Positions 24,359-37,606 are shown, counted from the first letter of the stretch. The stretch: 64,000 nt of DNA from Allantophomopsis cytisporea (GCA_024752435.1 CP103036.1:1798001-1862000); one strand, 5' to 3'. Translations and numbers: made by a program. The notes: generated from the sequence alone by a model not told the origin.

Positions 24359-25188
24359 TCCGCGGTAAAGTTCAATTGGTGTATGATTCTTATTCGTGCT
24401 TACTGGGGATGTCTGAGATTTGTATTTGAGTTCCGGGGGATTTTTCTTTTTTCTTTTTTGGTTTTTGGTTTTTGCTTTCAACGTTGTCGCGCAAGGTTCC
24501 AATTGGATTCTGAGTTTGAATTCGTTATGTTGTGGTTACGGCGTTACCAACATGGTACTCGAAGCATTATAACTCCAGTATCTATGACCTTTTGCTTCTG
24601 TACTTTGCTGGATTTGTGCAAAGATTTTGATATGTTGCAACGATCGCGTTCGTCATATATCATGGACTCTCTTTTTTTTCTCTCCCGGAAAAGCTGTACC
24701 TTTTACGGCGGTGAGGGGTTGAGGCTCAGACGCAAAGTGGTTGGTGTTGGTGGACCAAGATGGTGAGTGGGAATTGAGAGACAATTTGGATAATCGAGAA
24801 AGATGGGGAAAATGTCAGAAGCGATATGAGAAGCGCATCTTGTAATTATGAGACAGTATGACCAACAAGTCAAGGAACATTCGGGATATAGATTCTCGAG
24901 TAAATAAATGACGACGAGATAGATGAGGTGATGGATTTCTTCTGCTCTTATTCTTCTTCTCAAATATGAAAGGAAGAGAGGGTGAGTAAGAGTGAGAGAG
25001 TGTGTGAGCGAGAAAAGAAGTTGTTGTTGTTCACCTATGCTGTCGGCGACCTGCTTTTCCGTTGGCAAGATTTGGGTGGTCAATGGATGCACGTATCATA
25101 TGCAAGCTGCACGCTCTATGGCACAGTGATTGAAGCTGAACCTTGGAACAATGGAGGAGGCTGGCCTGCAGATAAACGGCTCATTTTG

Positions 25189-25215
25189 CCTTTTACCTTT
25201 TACCTTTTACCTTTT
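25189..25215. repeat. (CCTTTTA)n short tandem repeat
   Basis: Four near-perfect copies of ccttttac/taccttt occur in a row. Confidence 0.8.
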
Positions 25216-25600
25216 CTTACCCAAACACCTCTCACTCTTACACTTACACGGAAGCGCACACATGTACGGAGTGGATGAAGGTGGAAAAAGGACATGGACC
25301 GTTGGGGGAAAAGGCAGAAAGGACATAGTGAAGAGACAAACGAAATGGAAAGGCATGCGAGAAAGCATATTCACAACCGGAATAGCTGCTCTCTATCACG
25401 CGACTGTACCTGATGTAGTACATTGTGATAGTCCGTTGTGAAAGGCGCAGGGAATATGAGCCGGGGTGTGTCATTGAGCATGACCAGGGGTTGTAGAGTT
25501 GTAGAGTTGAGGAGCTGAGGAACGATGAGGTTGGGCCTCGATGATTCAATGGAGAGAATGTTGTAGCTACCACCATACGCGGTACGGAGGTATATATTGC

Positions 25601-25602
<2 letters not shown>

Positions 25603-25640
<38 letters not shown>
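25603..25640. repeat. (TA)n microsatellite
   Basis: This is an uninterrupted TA dinucleotide tract of about 38 bp. It generates artificial YIYIYI frames on both strands. Confidence 0.95.
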
Positions 25641-25643
<3 letters not shown>

Positions 25644-26414
25644 CAAATGTCTGTACTTCAGTATCCCAACATGTTTTGCGGTGTGTTTTAACTTTTCACT
25701 TACCTATGGTATCTTTAGTTAGGTCCCAAAACCATTCATGGTACAGCTCCATCCGTCATTCAACGCAAAAAGTCCGGTATGTGATACATATCTGAAATTT
25801 CAATACTCACTCCTACTGACTCTAAGTGTGATCAGATAGATTGAAGTATGTATGTGCATATGTACATACATACATCAGTGCGAGGTACGACAGCTGCGAG
25901 AAGATTAACTTGAAGCCCGATGCATGCTGGCTGTTTGGTAGGATCTGCACAAAGACTCCCGACTATCTAGCATTCGGCCCATAAAGGAGTGGGGAGCCTC
26001 ATAGGGCGAAGGAAGGTTTAACACTTGCATGAGTACAAGTGTCTGCTGTATATACTTTATGTACTCAGTCAATCCGTACCATAGAGGGTGATGAGCAGCG
26101 ATGAATCACTTTCGGTCAGGCTTTCTGATGCATTTTATGGAGAAGGTCGTTGAGGGAGAATCACTCGGTATCCTGGGCCTACGCACGGTTCTGGCTAATG
26201 CGTTGGCCAAGGAGTAGCAAATCCGTAGGTACTTAAGGGGGGGAGGAAGACTCTTAGACGTTTCTACTCTACGTTTCTACGTCATGTCAAAGTTTTGTCT
26301 AATTTCACTACTGAGATAATAGCGGCGGGAACATAGCGGCGGTGATACAGCTATTGCCTGACCACTTATTACTCATGGGCGAGAATACTGTGCAGATGGA
26401 CGTCGCAAGCAAGC

Positions 26415-26434
26415 ATATATATATATATATATAT
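26415..26434. repeat. (AT)n microsatellite
   Basis: A second, shorter AT dinucleotide tract of about 20 bp. Confidence 0.9.
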
Positions 26435-26877
26435 GTACACATATAACATACCTCGGTCATCTCAATTCATGATAGTTGAAGTGAAAAGTAAATCTGTCGA
26501 AGTAATCGATGCCAACCGAACAATGGAGTTGTCGGGATTGCCGTTTTCTTTTATGTAACGGAATTTCATCTCCATAAAGGAAAGACTTTATTGTACGTAG
26601 TATGATAGATCCTTGATCGTCCGGGAATCCGCCTTCCAAAAATCTTGAGGGCTAGGAGGATGAATGGACTTATTGAGCTTGATCTTAATGTAGCTACAAC
26701 GTTACTACGTATCTGCTCGGTTGGATATTGGATATGTAGAGGTGGGTAGGTACCTGAGAATGAGAGAAGTTCGACCTATTCTGTACAATACAACAACATC
26801 TATCAGGGCAGCCTATAATAATTATGCCGATAACATCAACATGCATTTGGTGCATTTTATCTAATTATTGATTGATT

Positions 26878-26887
26878 TATTTCTTCT

Positions 26888-26925
<38 letters not shown>

Positions 26926-26983
26926 TTCCTCCTCTTCCTCCTCTTTCTCTTCTCCCTCCTCTTCCTCTTCTCCCTCCTCTCCA
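26878..26983. repeat. Polypyrimidine (TTCCTC)n tract
   Basis: About 105 bp of nearly pure C/T on the plus strand are built from ttcctc/ttccctcc units. This could form triplex or H-DNA and may be part of the kexin promoter. The encoded LPPLPP peptide is an artefact. Confidence 0.9.
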
Positions 26984-27770
26984 ATATCCGCACGTGTGTT
27001 TCCTCAGTCACAGCATCGGTATGCACTACCGTAGACCTTGCTCCGGTGGCTGTACCTTACTTACCTAGGTAGTCCGTACCTTTCGTACTGTGAAACCATA
27101 AGCATCGTGGACAGCCTACGAGTTCACCTAACGCGGACACTTAACGAAGGACACCTAACGCGCAAGGTGTGAGATTTGACGCTGCATACATCAGTGCCTC
27201 TACCACTTGTCTCTCTTTGAGAAAGACTAGAGGATTCAAGTCCACAGTGATTGGAACCTTTGCAACTCAACGCTCGCCATCATAGTCAAATAAGCATCGC
27301 ATTGATTCTCGATATTTACTGATTCAATTCAATTTCTTCTCATCTACCTACTTACCTATCCATCCATCCATCTTCCTCATGAGATATGCTTACGAGTCCA
27401 CCATCATACCCATACTACATGCAATAATACATACCTGAACCTGGACATCCACCACCACCACCAAGACTCGACTGGCTTATCCCGCCTGAACCCGTTGCTA
27501 GTTCAGCCAGAAAGAGGTCCCTGATTACTTGATAACCTTGCTCTAAAATCCACTCCCATACCTTCTAACAATAGTCCCCCCAAAAGGGCCACAGCGAGAC
27601 TAACAGACGTCCTTCACCCCGACGCTGTGTGATTACTCTACTCTCAGCCCAACTCATCTCACCCAGAACATCTCCTCGATTCGACAGACAAGTCTCGTCT
27701 GGGGAGTGACTCGGTATCTCTTCGCCAAGTAAACTGAAGTCAACCCTTCATTTACTCCGTCTCTGGCGCA

Positions 27771-30310
27771 ATGCGCCCCTCTTTGGCATGGAGCCTGCTC
27801 GGCCTATCTGTCTTCGCCGTCGCATCTGATTTGCGTCCTCGGGATTACGATAACAACGATTATTACGTCCTTCAACTCGATCCGTCCTTACCACCCGCAC
27901 AGGTTGCCGTCAGGTTAGGACTCACGCACGAAGGGCAACTGGGCGAACTCGTCGACCACCATATATTCTCTACGACAAAGAACGACGCCGACCTTATAGA
28001 CGATGCACTCGTTCGAAGGCAACAACGGAGGTCGCTGGGCGACGATGCCTTCGATGCTCTGGATGCCATCAAGTATGCCCAGAAACAGAAATTAAAACCG
28101 AGAATGGAGAAGCGAAGCATTATACCACCACAGGAAGGAAGGGCTTTGGTCGAAAGAGCAGATGCGCCCCCGATGGACTCGGCACTCGTGAAACAGTTGG
28201 AGGTCATGCAATCATTGGATATTCAGGATCCAATTTTCAAGGAGCAGTGGCATTTGTACAATCCTATACAATTGGGTCACGATGTCAATGTCACCGAGGT
28301 GTGGAAGCAGGGCATCACCGGTCACAATGCAACCGTGGCTATTGTCGATGATGGTCTCGATATGTACAGCGATGATCTCAAGGATAATTACTATCCGGAG
28401 GGATCCTACGATTTCAACGACAAGACTCTCGAGCCTAAGCCTAGATTGTCTGACGATCGACACGGTACACGCTGTGCTGGAGAGGTGGCCGCAGCAAAGA
28501 ACAATGTCTGTGGTGTTGGAGTTGCATACGACTCCAAGGTTGCTGGAATTCGAATTCTTTCGAAGTTGATCACCGACGCTGATGAAGCCATTGCAATGAA
28601 TTATGCTTTCCAGCACAACCAAATTTATTCCTGTTCATGGGGTCCACCAGATGATGGGAAGTCCATGGATGCGCCAGGTATACTTATCAAGCGAGCCATG
28701 CTCAACGCCGTACAAAACGGACGTGACGGAAAGGGCTCGATCTACGTCTTCGCTTCTGGAAACGGTGCCGCAAACGACGATAATTGTAACTTTGATGGCT
28801 ACACAAACAGCATTTACAGTATCACAGTGGGTGCTGTTGATCGAAAGGGACTTCACCCGTACTATTCGGAGAAATGTTCCGCTCAGTTGGTCGTGACATA
28901 CAGCAGTGGTAGTGGAGATGCCATTGTAAGTAAAGCTCTGATTTCATGTGGATATGTAGCTAATCCACCATACAGCATACCACTGATGTTGGAACAAACA
29001 CCTGTTCCTCGCAGCATGGAGGTACCTCTGCAGCAGCTCCACTTGCAGCGGGTATCTTCGCCTTGGTCCTACAGATTCGCCCTGATCTGACGTGGAGAGA
29101 TATGCAATATCTTGTCATGCAGACAGCTCTTCCAATCGATGTCGAGACCGGAGAGTGGCAAGCTACGAGTATCGGTCTCAAGTACAGTCATACTTTCGGT
29201 TACGGTAAGATCGACACCTGGGCGACTGTTGAGGCTGCCAAGACTTTCAAGAATGTCAAGCCTCAAGCATGGTTCTACTCTCCTTGGATGCATGTTAAGC
29301 AAGCCATTCCTCAAGGAGATCAAGGTCTTTCGGTTTCCTTCGAGGTTACCGCTGATATGCTGAAGAAAGCCAATCTTGAACGTCTTGAGCATGTCACTGT
29401 GACTATGAATGTTAAGCACGGCCGTCGTGGTGATCTCAGTGTCGATCTTATCAGCCCTGACAAAGTCATCAGCCATTTAAGTGCTCCTCGTCGCCTGGAT
29501 TCTAGCACAGAGGGATACAATGATTGGACTTTCATGTCTGTCATTCATTGGGGCGAGAAAGGAATTGGTACGTGGACTGTGGTTATAAAGGACACCCAGG
29601 TAAATGACCACAACGGATCCTTCATCGACTGGAAACTCAAGCTCTGGGGTGAATCCATCGATCCTACGCAAGCGAAGGTCTTGCCAATGCCAGAGGAGAC
29701 TGACGATGACGACCATGACGCCACAACCACCGTCTCAGCAACCACCATTTCTCATACTGGCGTTCCAGCGCCTACGGCTCCACTCGCCAACCCAACTGAC
29801 CACCCGGATCGACCTACCAAACCTACTGGCTCCTCCGACACGGATGCGGAAGTGACAGAGCCAACAGCAGTAACCACCTCCACGCCGGCCGCCGAAACCA
29901 CAGGTGCTAGTTCAGCAGCCGACAACGGATGGCTCCCATCTTTCTTCCCTACATTTGGCGTTTCCTCGCACACGCTCGTCTGGATCTATGGCTCCCTAGC
30001 TTTGATAGTCACCTTCTGCTCGGGTCTCGGAATCTACTTCTACATTGCCCGCCGCAAGCGTCTGCGCAACAGCCCACGAGATGAGTACGAGTTCGACTTG
30101 ATCGAGGAAGATGAGGCCGAGGGCTTGAACCCCAAGAAGGGCAAGCGACGTGCAGGAGAATTGTATGATGCTTTCGCTGCAGGTAGCGAGGAGGAGTTTA
30201 GTGATGATGATGGCGAATATAGGGATGAGACACAGCACGTTATTGGGGATGATGATGAGGAGGAGGAGCTGGATGAAAAGTCTGCGCAGAAGAAACTGTT
30301 GAACAAGTAA
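27771..30310 (+). CDS. KEX2: Kexin, Golgi proprotein convertase
   Basis: Exons 27771..28925 and 28976..30310 (50-bp intron) give 829 residues. A signal peptide covers residues 1-19. A propeptide follows, with a Lys-Arg site at 114-115 for autocleavage and further dibasic sites near 82-87. The subtilisin-type domain has Asp193/194 in VDDGLD, His231 in HGTRCAG, oxyanion Asn331 in SGNGA, and Ser403 in HGGTSAAAP just after the intron. The P (homoB) domain follows (VTMNVKHGRRGDLSVDLISP). Then come a Thr/Pro/Ser-rich stalk, one membrane span (TLVWIYGSLALIVTFCSGLG) and an acidic cytosolic tail. It cleaves after Lys-Arg/Arg-Arg in secreted precursors in the late Golgi, including pheromones and secreted enzymes. 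All catalytic residues are present. Confidence 0.97.
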
Positions 30311-31139
30311 TTGGTATAGGGCTTGGCTATTGGGCTGTATTTGGAATTCATTTGGGAGTTGAGTATCTATAAAAATAGACGAATGGAAAACTGGCGTTAC
30401 GCCGGCCACACCTTGTATTTACATACATCTTCCATAATGAACTACCTGAGTGCGTTGCTTTGAATCATCGTACGACCTGGATTGACTGCATCCTTTTCAA
30501 TGAGCATGTGTTAACAATATGTGGTCAATATACCGACCTCACATCGGTGTGACTATGTGAAAGCGAATGATTCTCACTTGCACTCAGTTGTCGGATTAGG
30601 CATGCACCGCACCACTGCGTGGTAGAATAGCTGCTGAGTAGAACCCTACTCCCTCTCTCCTTCAATCAATTCAGTACCCAACTTCGCGACCACCTAGCAT
30701 CGTGATAGTATGTGAGTAATACCAACCTTGATTTTCTAGATAATCAACCTCGGAGTATATTGTGTTGGCAATGTCGACTTGCGTTCTTTGCACTATGGAC
30801 GTAACGTAATTAGATACTGAATACTATTATATGTTCATGATTGGCTAGTTCATACATAATTCATTGACTTCTGGCCTCCTGATGTTCTATAAAACTCGCA
30901 CTCTATAAGAGTGTACAGGTTCTCATCTATCCAAAAGCTCTCCACTGTCTAGACCTCTGCAATGGTCTCTAGAACGATGATGAATCGTCCAGCTGTCTAT
31001 GTGTGTTCTGTGATTATGTTCATACCCTCAATCCATCCATAGAGATCTCGTACAGCCCCTCCAACTGTTTTTTCGACCCTTCCAACTCTAAACGTATCCC
31101 GTGCTGTCCCTATTATATTTTCCCATTCACTGCTTTCTT
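30311..31139. other. Convergent intergenic region
   Basis: This 829-bp AT-rich region contains the 3' untranslated ends of KEX2 and the adenylate kinase gene. No coding feature is seen. Confidence 0.5.
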
Positions 31140-31993
31140 TCAGCTCGCAAACCGTCGCGAAAACTCCTCAAACAGCTTTGGAGTAATTTCATCGCTGGAT
31201 TTACCCTGCACCTCCCAGAGTATACCCTTCGCTGCATAGTGCTCTAGCAATGGCTTGCTAGTTTCCTCGAACTTCTGCAACCTAGTCTTCCAAGTCTCCT
31301 CATCATCGTCCTCCCTCTTCGTCAATTTCTCGCCCGTGACATCGTCCCTGCCCGCTACTCTCGGCGGGTTAAACGTCGTATTATACACCCTCCCGGAAGG
31401 CGCATGCACCCAACGCCCCGCGATTCTCTCAAGAATGACAGACGCAGGTGTGCGCAGCGATACGACGAGGTTAACGGGGATAAGACGATCGAGCTGCTCG
31501 GCCTGCGCCGCTGTCCTCGGGAAGCCGTCGAGAATGAAGCTCGCATCCGGGCTATCAGATGTCAATGGCGGCTGGGTAATATCTGGGTAATCGATGAAGG
31601 AGTCCGTGTCAAAGTCGACCGACGACGAGCACAGTGTCATTGTCGCTGGTCCGCCTGGCGGCAACAGCCAGCCCCGCGTCTTGAGTTCGTTAAGGATCAA
31701 CCGCAGGATCATGACGTCCGGTACCAGATCGCCGCTCTTCATCGTCGATTCCGCTTGGATTCCTAGTGGTGTGCGCGCTTTTACGTTCGAGCGGAGGAGG
31801 TCGCCTGAGGAGATGGAGGAGACTTGGGGGAAGCGTTCGAGGAGGCGCGATGCTTGCGTTCCTTTGCCTACTCCTTGGGGGAAGTTAGCTCTCCGACTCT
31901 CGACTTCGTTATTGTGTTGCGACGGGTTATAAGAGGATGTTATTTACCAGGGGCGCCGACGAGGATGATACGTGCTGCTCGCGACAGCTTCAT
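31140..31993 (-). CDS. ADK2: Mitochondrial adenylate kinase (GTP:AMP phosphotransferase, AK3 type)
   Basis: Exon 1 is 31993..31948, the intron 31947..31874, and exon 2 31873..31140, giving 259 residues. The P-loop GAPGVGKGTQ is split across the intron near residue 13. SSGDLLRSNV (the AMP-binding region) and ILDGFPRTAAQAEQLD follow, the latter carrying the DGFPR motif. The LID domain GRWVHAPSGRVYNTTFNPP is of the long type. A DD-EET-KTRL segment is typical of AK3. The enzyme recycles GDP/AMP in the mitochondrial matrix. The N-terminus MKLSRAARIILVG is short and basic, as in matrix adenylate kinases without a cleaved leader. Codon use is GC-richer than its neighbours. Confidence 0.93.
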
Positions 31994-33509
31994 TTCGGAG
32001 TTATGGATGCGCGAGAGCTTCTAGGAAAGAGACTTGATGGAATTGAAATAATGCATACAATAGATGCTGTATTCTGCTGTCTCCGGCGATCGTCCTCAAC
32101 AATTTTCTACTCCGTCTTGGGGTTTCAAAATTGCTCGACGTTCGGGGGAAGCTGATGAAGTTAGAGCCGTCGGAATCGTAATTTGGGAGATTGTCGCAAC
32201 AATAATGATATCGTTGTTCGGCGAGTGCAGAAAATGATAACTACCTAGGTTCTGCAGAGACTTGCTTTTAAAGTAAGTGATCGTTGAAGGAATGACAGCT
32301 CTGCTTCGTGAAGATGACTGAAAAGCAGTGAACAGGAATTGTAGAATGCAGATCAACAATTCAAAGATGGATGAGCACTGCAACTATCAAGGTACATACT
32401 CTCTCTCTCTATCTCTGTGTATGCAACAGCCCGAATGTTTGGTGAAAGCTACGGGCATGTGGTGGTCCGAGGCATGTCGCTTATTGGGGCTTGTTGAGGG
32501 GACGAGTGGAGGAGGGGAGCAGCTGTGAGTCGGAGGGAGGGATCAAGGTGAGCGGAGGTGCTGGGTAAGTAAGCACGGCGTACGCTGATTACACGTACAT
32601 ATACGGCCATCAAGATCCTTGGTTGAGGTCAGACAATATTTCTGGTGAGAACAGCAGCACGGAGTGAGACTCAGCATTCAGTCTCTTGGGTTTTCCATAG
32701 AGCACCAGTACTTGCCTGATTCGAGTCACACAGTCCAAGAGAAGAGGAAGAGGAGGAGTTGAGAAGGGTTCTCAGGGGTTCCAATTGAATCATGGAAGCA
32801 GAAAAGAACCGCAAACTTCGTAGAACAGTAGTAGCCACAAAACAACTCGATCTTGAGGATTACACGAGGCTGGACTGACAAGAACGGCCCAAGCAAAGAT
32901 ACAGATGATCGGATCAGAAAGAGGGGTTAACAAGAACAATCAAGGAGGTCAGAGAAGTACGAAGATCATCTATCTCATCTGGAGATATCTGCACAATCAA
33001 GCCAATATCTGGTCTGCGTCGCAAATACCGTAGATACAGATACAGATACAGATACCCCCCGAGCCCAAGAGCACCAGAGCACCAGAGCACCAGAGGAGCG
33101 GATACACGGTCGCCTTGGGTGCCCGGAGTTAAGGTGCCTGGTACCGTACTTATGTCATGTATTAATTACAATTTGGATTTCAGCCGCCGGACAGTTATGA
33201 CGCCCGGTCACGTGGCTGAGCGTCTTCTAGAAGGAAACATGTGCACTCATACATTGAACTTCCATTCCCTATCGATTGCTTTCGGCCAGCCGCTTTTCAA
33301 ATCTGCTTCCATCAACAATATCCTTCATCCGCCATTGTTCCCATCCATCGAACCATCCACCACTCAAATCACTGAAGGGTTCTCCACTGCACAATTATCA
33401 GAGCTCTTATTTGAGTTCTCCTATATTAATCCATCCATTATTGTTCCTTGAACCCCAGCTCTTCCGGATCCTGTCACTATAATCTTTCAATTTACCTTGT
33501 CCCCTTAAC
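31994..33509. other. 1.5-kb divergent intergenic region (ADK2 / LETM1)
   Basis: No gene is supported. Short tandem repeats are present: (GATACA)n at about 33032-33055 and (CACCAGAG)n at about 33068-33095. A CT repeat lies at 32399-32414. Pyrimidine-rich blocks precede the LETM1 start. Confidence 0.5.
33032..33095. repeat. Two adjacent short tandem repeats
   Basis: About four copies of agatac/gatacA are followed, after a C run, by three copies of agagcacc. They are separated by only about 12 bp. Confidence 0.85.
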
Positions 33510-35227
33510 ATGAGCACCTCTACGAGGATAGTCCGCAGTGCGGCTGCTCAATCATCTCTCTTGAGTGGACGTATGTTTATGCCAAACCCTTGATTGTCTC
33601 TTTACTGACTTTGGTAGCCCGCGCATTTCCAAGATCATTCCCGGGTCCCGCTTCAGCTTACTCTTCCTTCCTCCGTCGAAATGCTCGAAACAACTTGAGA
33701 GACACGATGCCAGCATTGGCTATTCTTCTTCAACAAAGACACGCCTCCACTGACACACACACATCGACCACATCAACGAGCGTCCCGCCACCGGGGTTCA
33801 ATGCTGAACAAGCAAAGAAGCCACTAGCCGCAGAGAAGGATTCTTCACCTTCCAAGACCGAGAACCCACTGGAAATCGACGGTGTCTCAAAGAACAAGCC
33901 TACAGCTGTTCCAAAGACCGATGCCACTGATGCTTTAACCTTATCAGAAATCGCTGGTACCAAGGAAAAGGAAGAGGCGGCTTTGACAAAGGACAAGAAG
34001 GAAGAGAAGAAGCTGACTCTGGGTCAGAAGATCAAGAAGGAGCTTGATCATTACTGGGACGGTACAAAATTGTTGGCCACCGAAGTCAGAATCAGTACTC
34101 GGCTGGCAGTGAAGATGGCAGCTGGCTACGAGCTCAGCCGCAGAGAGCATAGACAACTCAAGAGAACCGTTCAGGATTTGGGGAGACTTGTGCCTTTCTC
34201 AGTATTCCTGATTGTTCCATTCGCTGAGCTTCTTCTGCCAATCGCCCTCAAGATCTTCCCAAACCTCCTTCCTAGCACCTACGAAGGACAAAAGGCCAAG
34301 GACAGCAAGGCCACCACTCTTCGTTCCACCAGAAAGGAAGTCAGTAACTTTTTACGCAATACTTTGAAGGAGACCGGTCTCCCATTGAGTCCTGCAAATG
34401 CACAGAAGGAGGAGTTTGCACAGTTCTTCCGAAAGGTCAGAGCCACTGGTGAAGCACCAACTGCTTCCGATGTCATCAAGGTCTGCAAGATCTTCAAGGA
34501 TGATCTGACCCTTGACAATCTTTCTCGACCACAGCTTGTAGGCATGTGCAGATACATGAACCTCAACACTTTTGGTACAGACATGATGCTCCGATACCAG
34601 ATTCGTCATCGTATGAGACAGATCAAACGTGATGATCGTGCTATCAGCTTTGAGGGTGTTGACACTTTGTCTGTTCCGGAATTGCAAACAGCTTGCGCCA
34701 GCCGTGGTATTCGCACACACGGCATGTCACCAGGACGCCTTCGTGATGATCTCCAATCCTGGTTGGACTTACGTCTCAAGTACGGCGTTCCATCTACCCT
34801 CCTAGTATTGAGCAACGCATTCATGTATGCTCAAGGCAAGGACTCCGAAATGTCCAGCCAGATCGAGGCCTTGACTGGAGTTCTATCTTCGATTCCGGAG
34901 GAGCTCTTCCACGAGATCGAGCTTGAGGTTCACAATGCCGAAGGAGCTGCTACCAACAAGCAACGTCTTGAGGTTCTCAAGGAGCAACAAGAACTCATCG
35001 AGGAAGAAAACGAGCAAGATGAGGAAAACAAGGAATCCGGTCGCGCTACGCCACGTGATACTGACAATATTGATGAAGAGAAGGAGGAACGCGCCACTCA
35101 GGCTGCCGCTGATGGCTCTGATAAAGCACAGGTTAATGAGGCTGTGGAAGCAGAGAAGGAGAGAGCTGAATTGGACAAGCTTGCTACCTCTGAGGCCCAG
35201 AGAAAGAAGACAGAGAAGACAGAGTAA
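33510..35227 (+). CDS. MDM38: LETM1 / Mdm38 mitochondrial inner-membrane protein
   Basis: Exons 33510..33570 and 33618..35227 (47-bp intron) give 556 residues. The basic, Ser/Arg-rich N-terminus (MSTSTRIVRSAAAQSSLLSG, then RAFPRSFPG) is a mitochondrial presequence. The LETM core begins at LTLGQKIKKELDHYWDGTKL and continues with LSRREHRQLKRTVQDLGRLV, a membrane span (PFSVFLIVPFAELLLPIAL) and FPNLLPSTY. The ribosome-binding-like half includes RPQLVGMCRYMNLNTFGTD and ISFEGVDTLSVPELQTACAS, then RGIRTHGMS. The C-terminus is a charged coiled coil. Family members act in K+/H+ exchange and mitochondrial translation. The start is set by the upstream exon that supplies the presequence. Confidence 0.95.
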
Positions 35228-35858
35228 AGGCATGTCAATATTGTAATTTCTTGTGTATCATACATAGGGTGTGGGCGTAGATGGGTGCATTGGGTGGCTT
35301 GGTATGGCCGACTGTTGGGTCCACTTTATAAAAGATACGACTTGACTGATTAAAGTCGTGATTAAAAAGTAAAAATAGACTAAATCTCCCTGAAAACAAT
35401 TGGCCTTTGAAGTGGACTCTGAACTGAGAGTTGTGCTTGTAAAGCAAACTACTATACCATATTCTACACCGACTTGATATGGTAAACCTAATGCTATTCT
35501 CGTTTGATAAATTGAAGATACAAAGAGATAACGTTAACCTAGATTAGGGCCATTCACTTTGCTTTATACAAACTGTGTCTTCAAGTGAGTAACTTATCCG
35601 ACTTCGTGCTGTTTTCGGCTAGACCCTTGCCGAAGCAGGCGCCCGATGACGCCGGCGTGCGGCAGGCAGCTTGCTATCAACATCTACATCACCACTACCA
35701 ACCGCCGACTTCACAAACTCACAAATAAGCACAAGAACACTCACTTACTACTGGAACATTGTGAAATCTCTTTGATCTTTGACAGTCCTCATAAATTCCT
35801 CACTCGCTATATTATTCGGACGTACGACTAAACAGCCACGGTCTTAGGAACGCAGGCA
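35228..35858. other. Intergenic between LETM1 and SNX4 genes
   Basis: This 631-bp spacer contains the 3' end of LETM1 and the promoter of the next plus-strand gene. No extra gene is seen. Confidence 0.5.
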
Positions 35859-37347
35859 ATGGGCGGAGCTATGAATCACGACGACTTCTCGAACGTCTCC
35901 TGGCGCAATGATCCTTCCGCCGAGCCAGAGAGAGCCACTGCTACAAGTCCAGGCAGAGATTCTCACGATCCTGAGTCTCCAGAGGTGAGCGGGAAGCAGA
36001 GCAGTATTTCAGCTGCGATGCCAGGACGAACATCTGATGCGTTGGACACGGCTGGTGTGGGCGAGGGAGTATTACAGTGCATTGTAAACTCTCCTTTAAA
36101 GGAGGGAGATGGAAGCAAGGATGCTTATATATCTTACTTGATCACCACAAACGTATGTACTGTGTCGTATTTGAAGTCATGGCAGAAACTGACGTTGTTT
36201 ACAGACCACTTTCCCGTCATTCCAGAAACCTACCACCACTGTACGCCGACGATTCACAGACTTTGTGTTTCTCTACAAGACTCTTTGCAAAGAATATCCC
36301 GCCTGTGCGGTTCCTCCACTTCCAGACAAGCACAAGATGGAGTACGTCCGTGGTGATCGATTCGGCGTCGACTTTACTTCTCGAAGAGCAAATTCCCTCA
36401 ATCGTTTCTTGACTCGTCTTTCCCTGCATCCTGTGCTTCGTCGCAGCGCACTTCTAATTATATTCCTTGAGAGCTCTGACTGGAATGCCACTATGCGCTC
36501 TCGACCACAACGAAACTCATCGGCTTCTGAACACCCTGCTCCGGGAGTTTTTGACAGTTTCACAGATGGCCTCCTCAACGCCTTCTCAAAGGTCCACAAG
36601 CCTGACAGACGGTTCATTGAAGTTCGCGAAAAGAGCGATAAGTTGGATGAGGACCTTGGGCATGTGGAGAAGATAGTTGCGCGAGTAGCGAGACGAGAGG
36701 GCGACATCGAACAGGACTATAATGACTTGGACAAGGAGTTCAATATTCTCGCAAATTTGGAGCCAGGTATTCAGTGGCCTGTCAGTGGTTTCACGATGAG
36801 TGTTAGAAATACAGCCACTGCTTTAAAGAAACTCAAAGATCACACTGATCAGGATTACCTTGGTAGTTTGAGAGATATGCAAGCGTACTCGACAGCGATG
36901 AAAAACCTCCTTAAGGCAAGAGAGCAGAAGCAGGTTGACTTTGAACAATTAACGGAATACCTCACAAAATCCACCACCGAGCGAGATCACCTTGCAAGTT
37001 CTCACGGTGCCTCGGGACTCACTGGACCAGGCGGCTTCATCCGCTCAAAGATCGAGGATGTTCGCGGGGTCGACCATGAGCAATCTCGGCGTGAAAGAGT
37101 GAGAAAGCTAGAGCTAAGAATCGAGGAGTTGACAAGGGAAGTGGAGATCAGCAAGAAGATGAGCGAGGCCTTTGATGAAGAAGTTGTACGGGAGGTAGCA
37201 GACTTTGAAAGGATCAAGAGACTGGAGTTCAAGAGCCAGTTCGGGGCTTTGGCTGACGCGCATGTGGACTTTTATGGCGAGACGATTGCAATTTGGGAGC
37301 AGTATATCAAGGACCAAGAGGGTCAGGGTGTGCTGGCTGCTTCCTGA
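35859..37347 (+). CDS. SNX4: Sorting nexin-4 (PX-BAR protein)
   Basis: Exons 35859..36152 and 36205..37347 (52-bp intron) give 478 residues. After an acidic disordered start, the PX domain runs from about residue 75 to 190. It has TTVRRRFTDFVFLYKTLCKE with the PI3P-contacting Arg-Arg-Arg-Phe, then PPLPDKH, and RRANSLNRFLTRLSLHPVL with the second basic contact. The remainder is a helical BAR domain with Lys/Glu-rich coiled coils (VRKLELRIEELTREVEISKK). Sorting nexin-4 works on endosomes in recycling and in selective autophagy (Atg24 in yeast). The intron is phase 0 and falls inside the PX domain. Confidence 0.92.
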
Positions 37348-37606
37348 TCTTATGAGAGCTTTGGGTGTGGCGTTCAGACAATGACTTAAATACAGATTAA
37401 TGACAATTTGCACGAGAATCTTCGATTGATTGACACCACCTGTGATCTTCTGCTAACTCATTACGATCGAAGGTACCCCTGAATCTCACATGACTCTACA
37501 TTGTCAAGAAGTGTGTTTAAGCAATTAATTGTAAATGGGGTTGTAAAGTCTAGGAAATCCTGAAGGGCTCGATCTGTTCGACAAGATTGTGCAAAATGAG
37601 ATATAT

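Larger units (their letters stand above)
24359..27770. other. 3.4-kb gene-free region between PhoD-like gene and kexin
   Basis: This is the largest gene-free stretch in the window and separates two divergent genes. It contains several simple repeats listed separately. Frames near 24703-25092 (-) and 25244-25646 (-) are driven by low complexity or by TA repeats (YIYIYI) and are not credible. Immediately upstream of the kexin ATG are C-rich, pyrimidine-rich blocks (ccaccaccaccaccaagact near 27450) consistent with a long 5' leader and promoter. Confidence 0.6.

Noticed and set aside
24703..25092. 129-residue minus-strand frame upstream of the PhoD-like gene
   Set aside because: Composition is dominated by simple Leu/Ser/Thr runs from CT-rich DNA; no domain.
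25371..25646. YIYIYI-rich frames on both strands
   Set aside because: Produced by the TA microsatellite.
26868..27068. Leu/Pro-rich peptide frame
   Set aside because: Translation of the TTCCTC tract.
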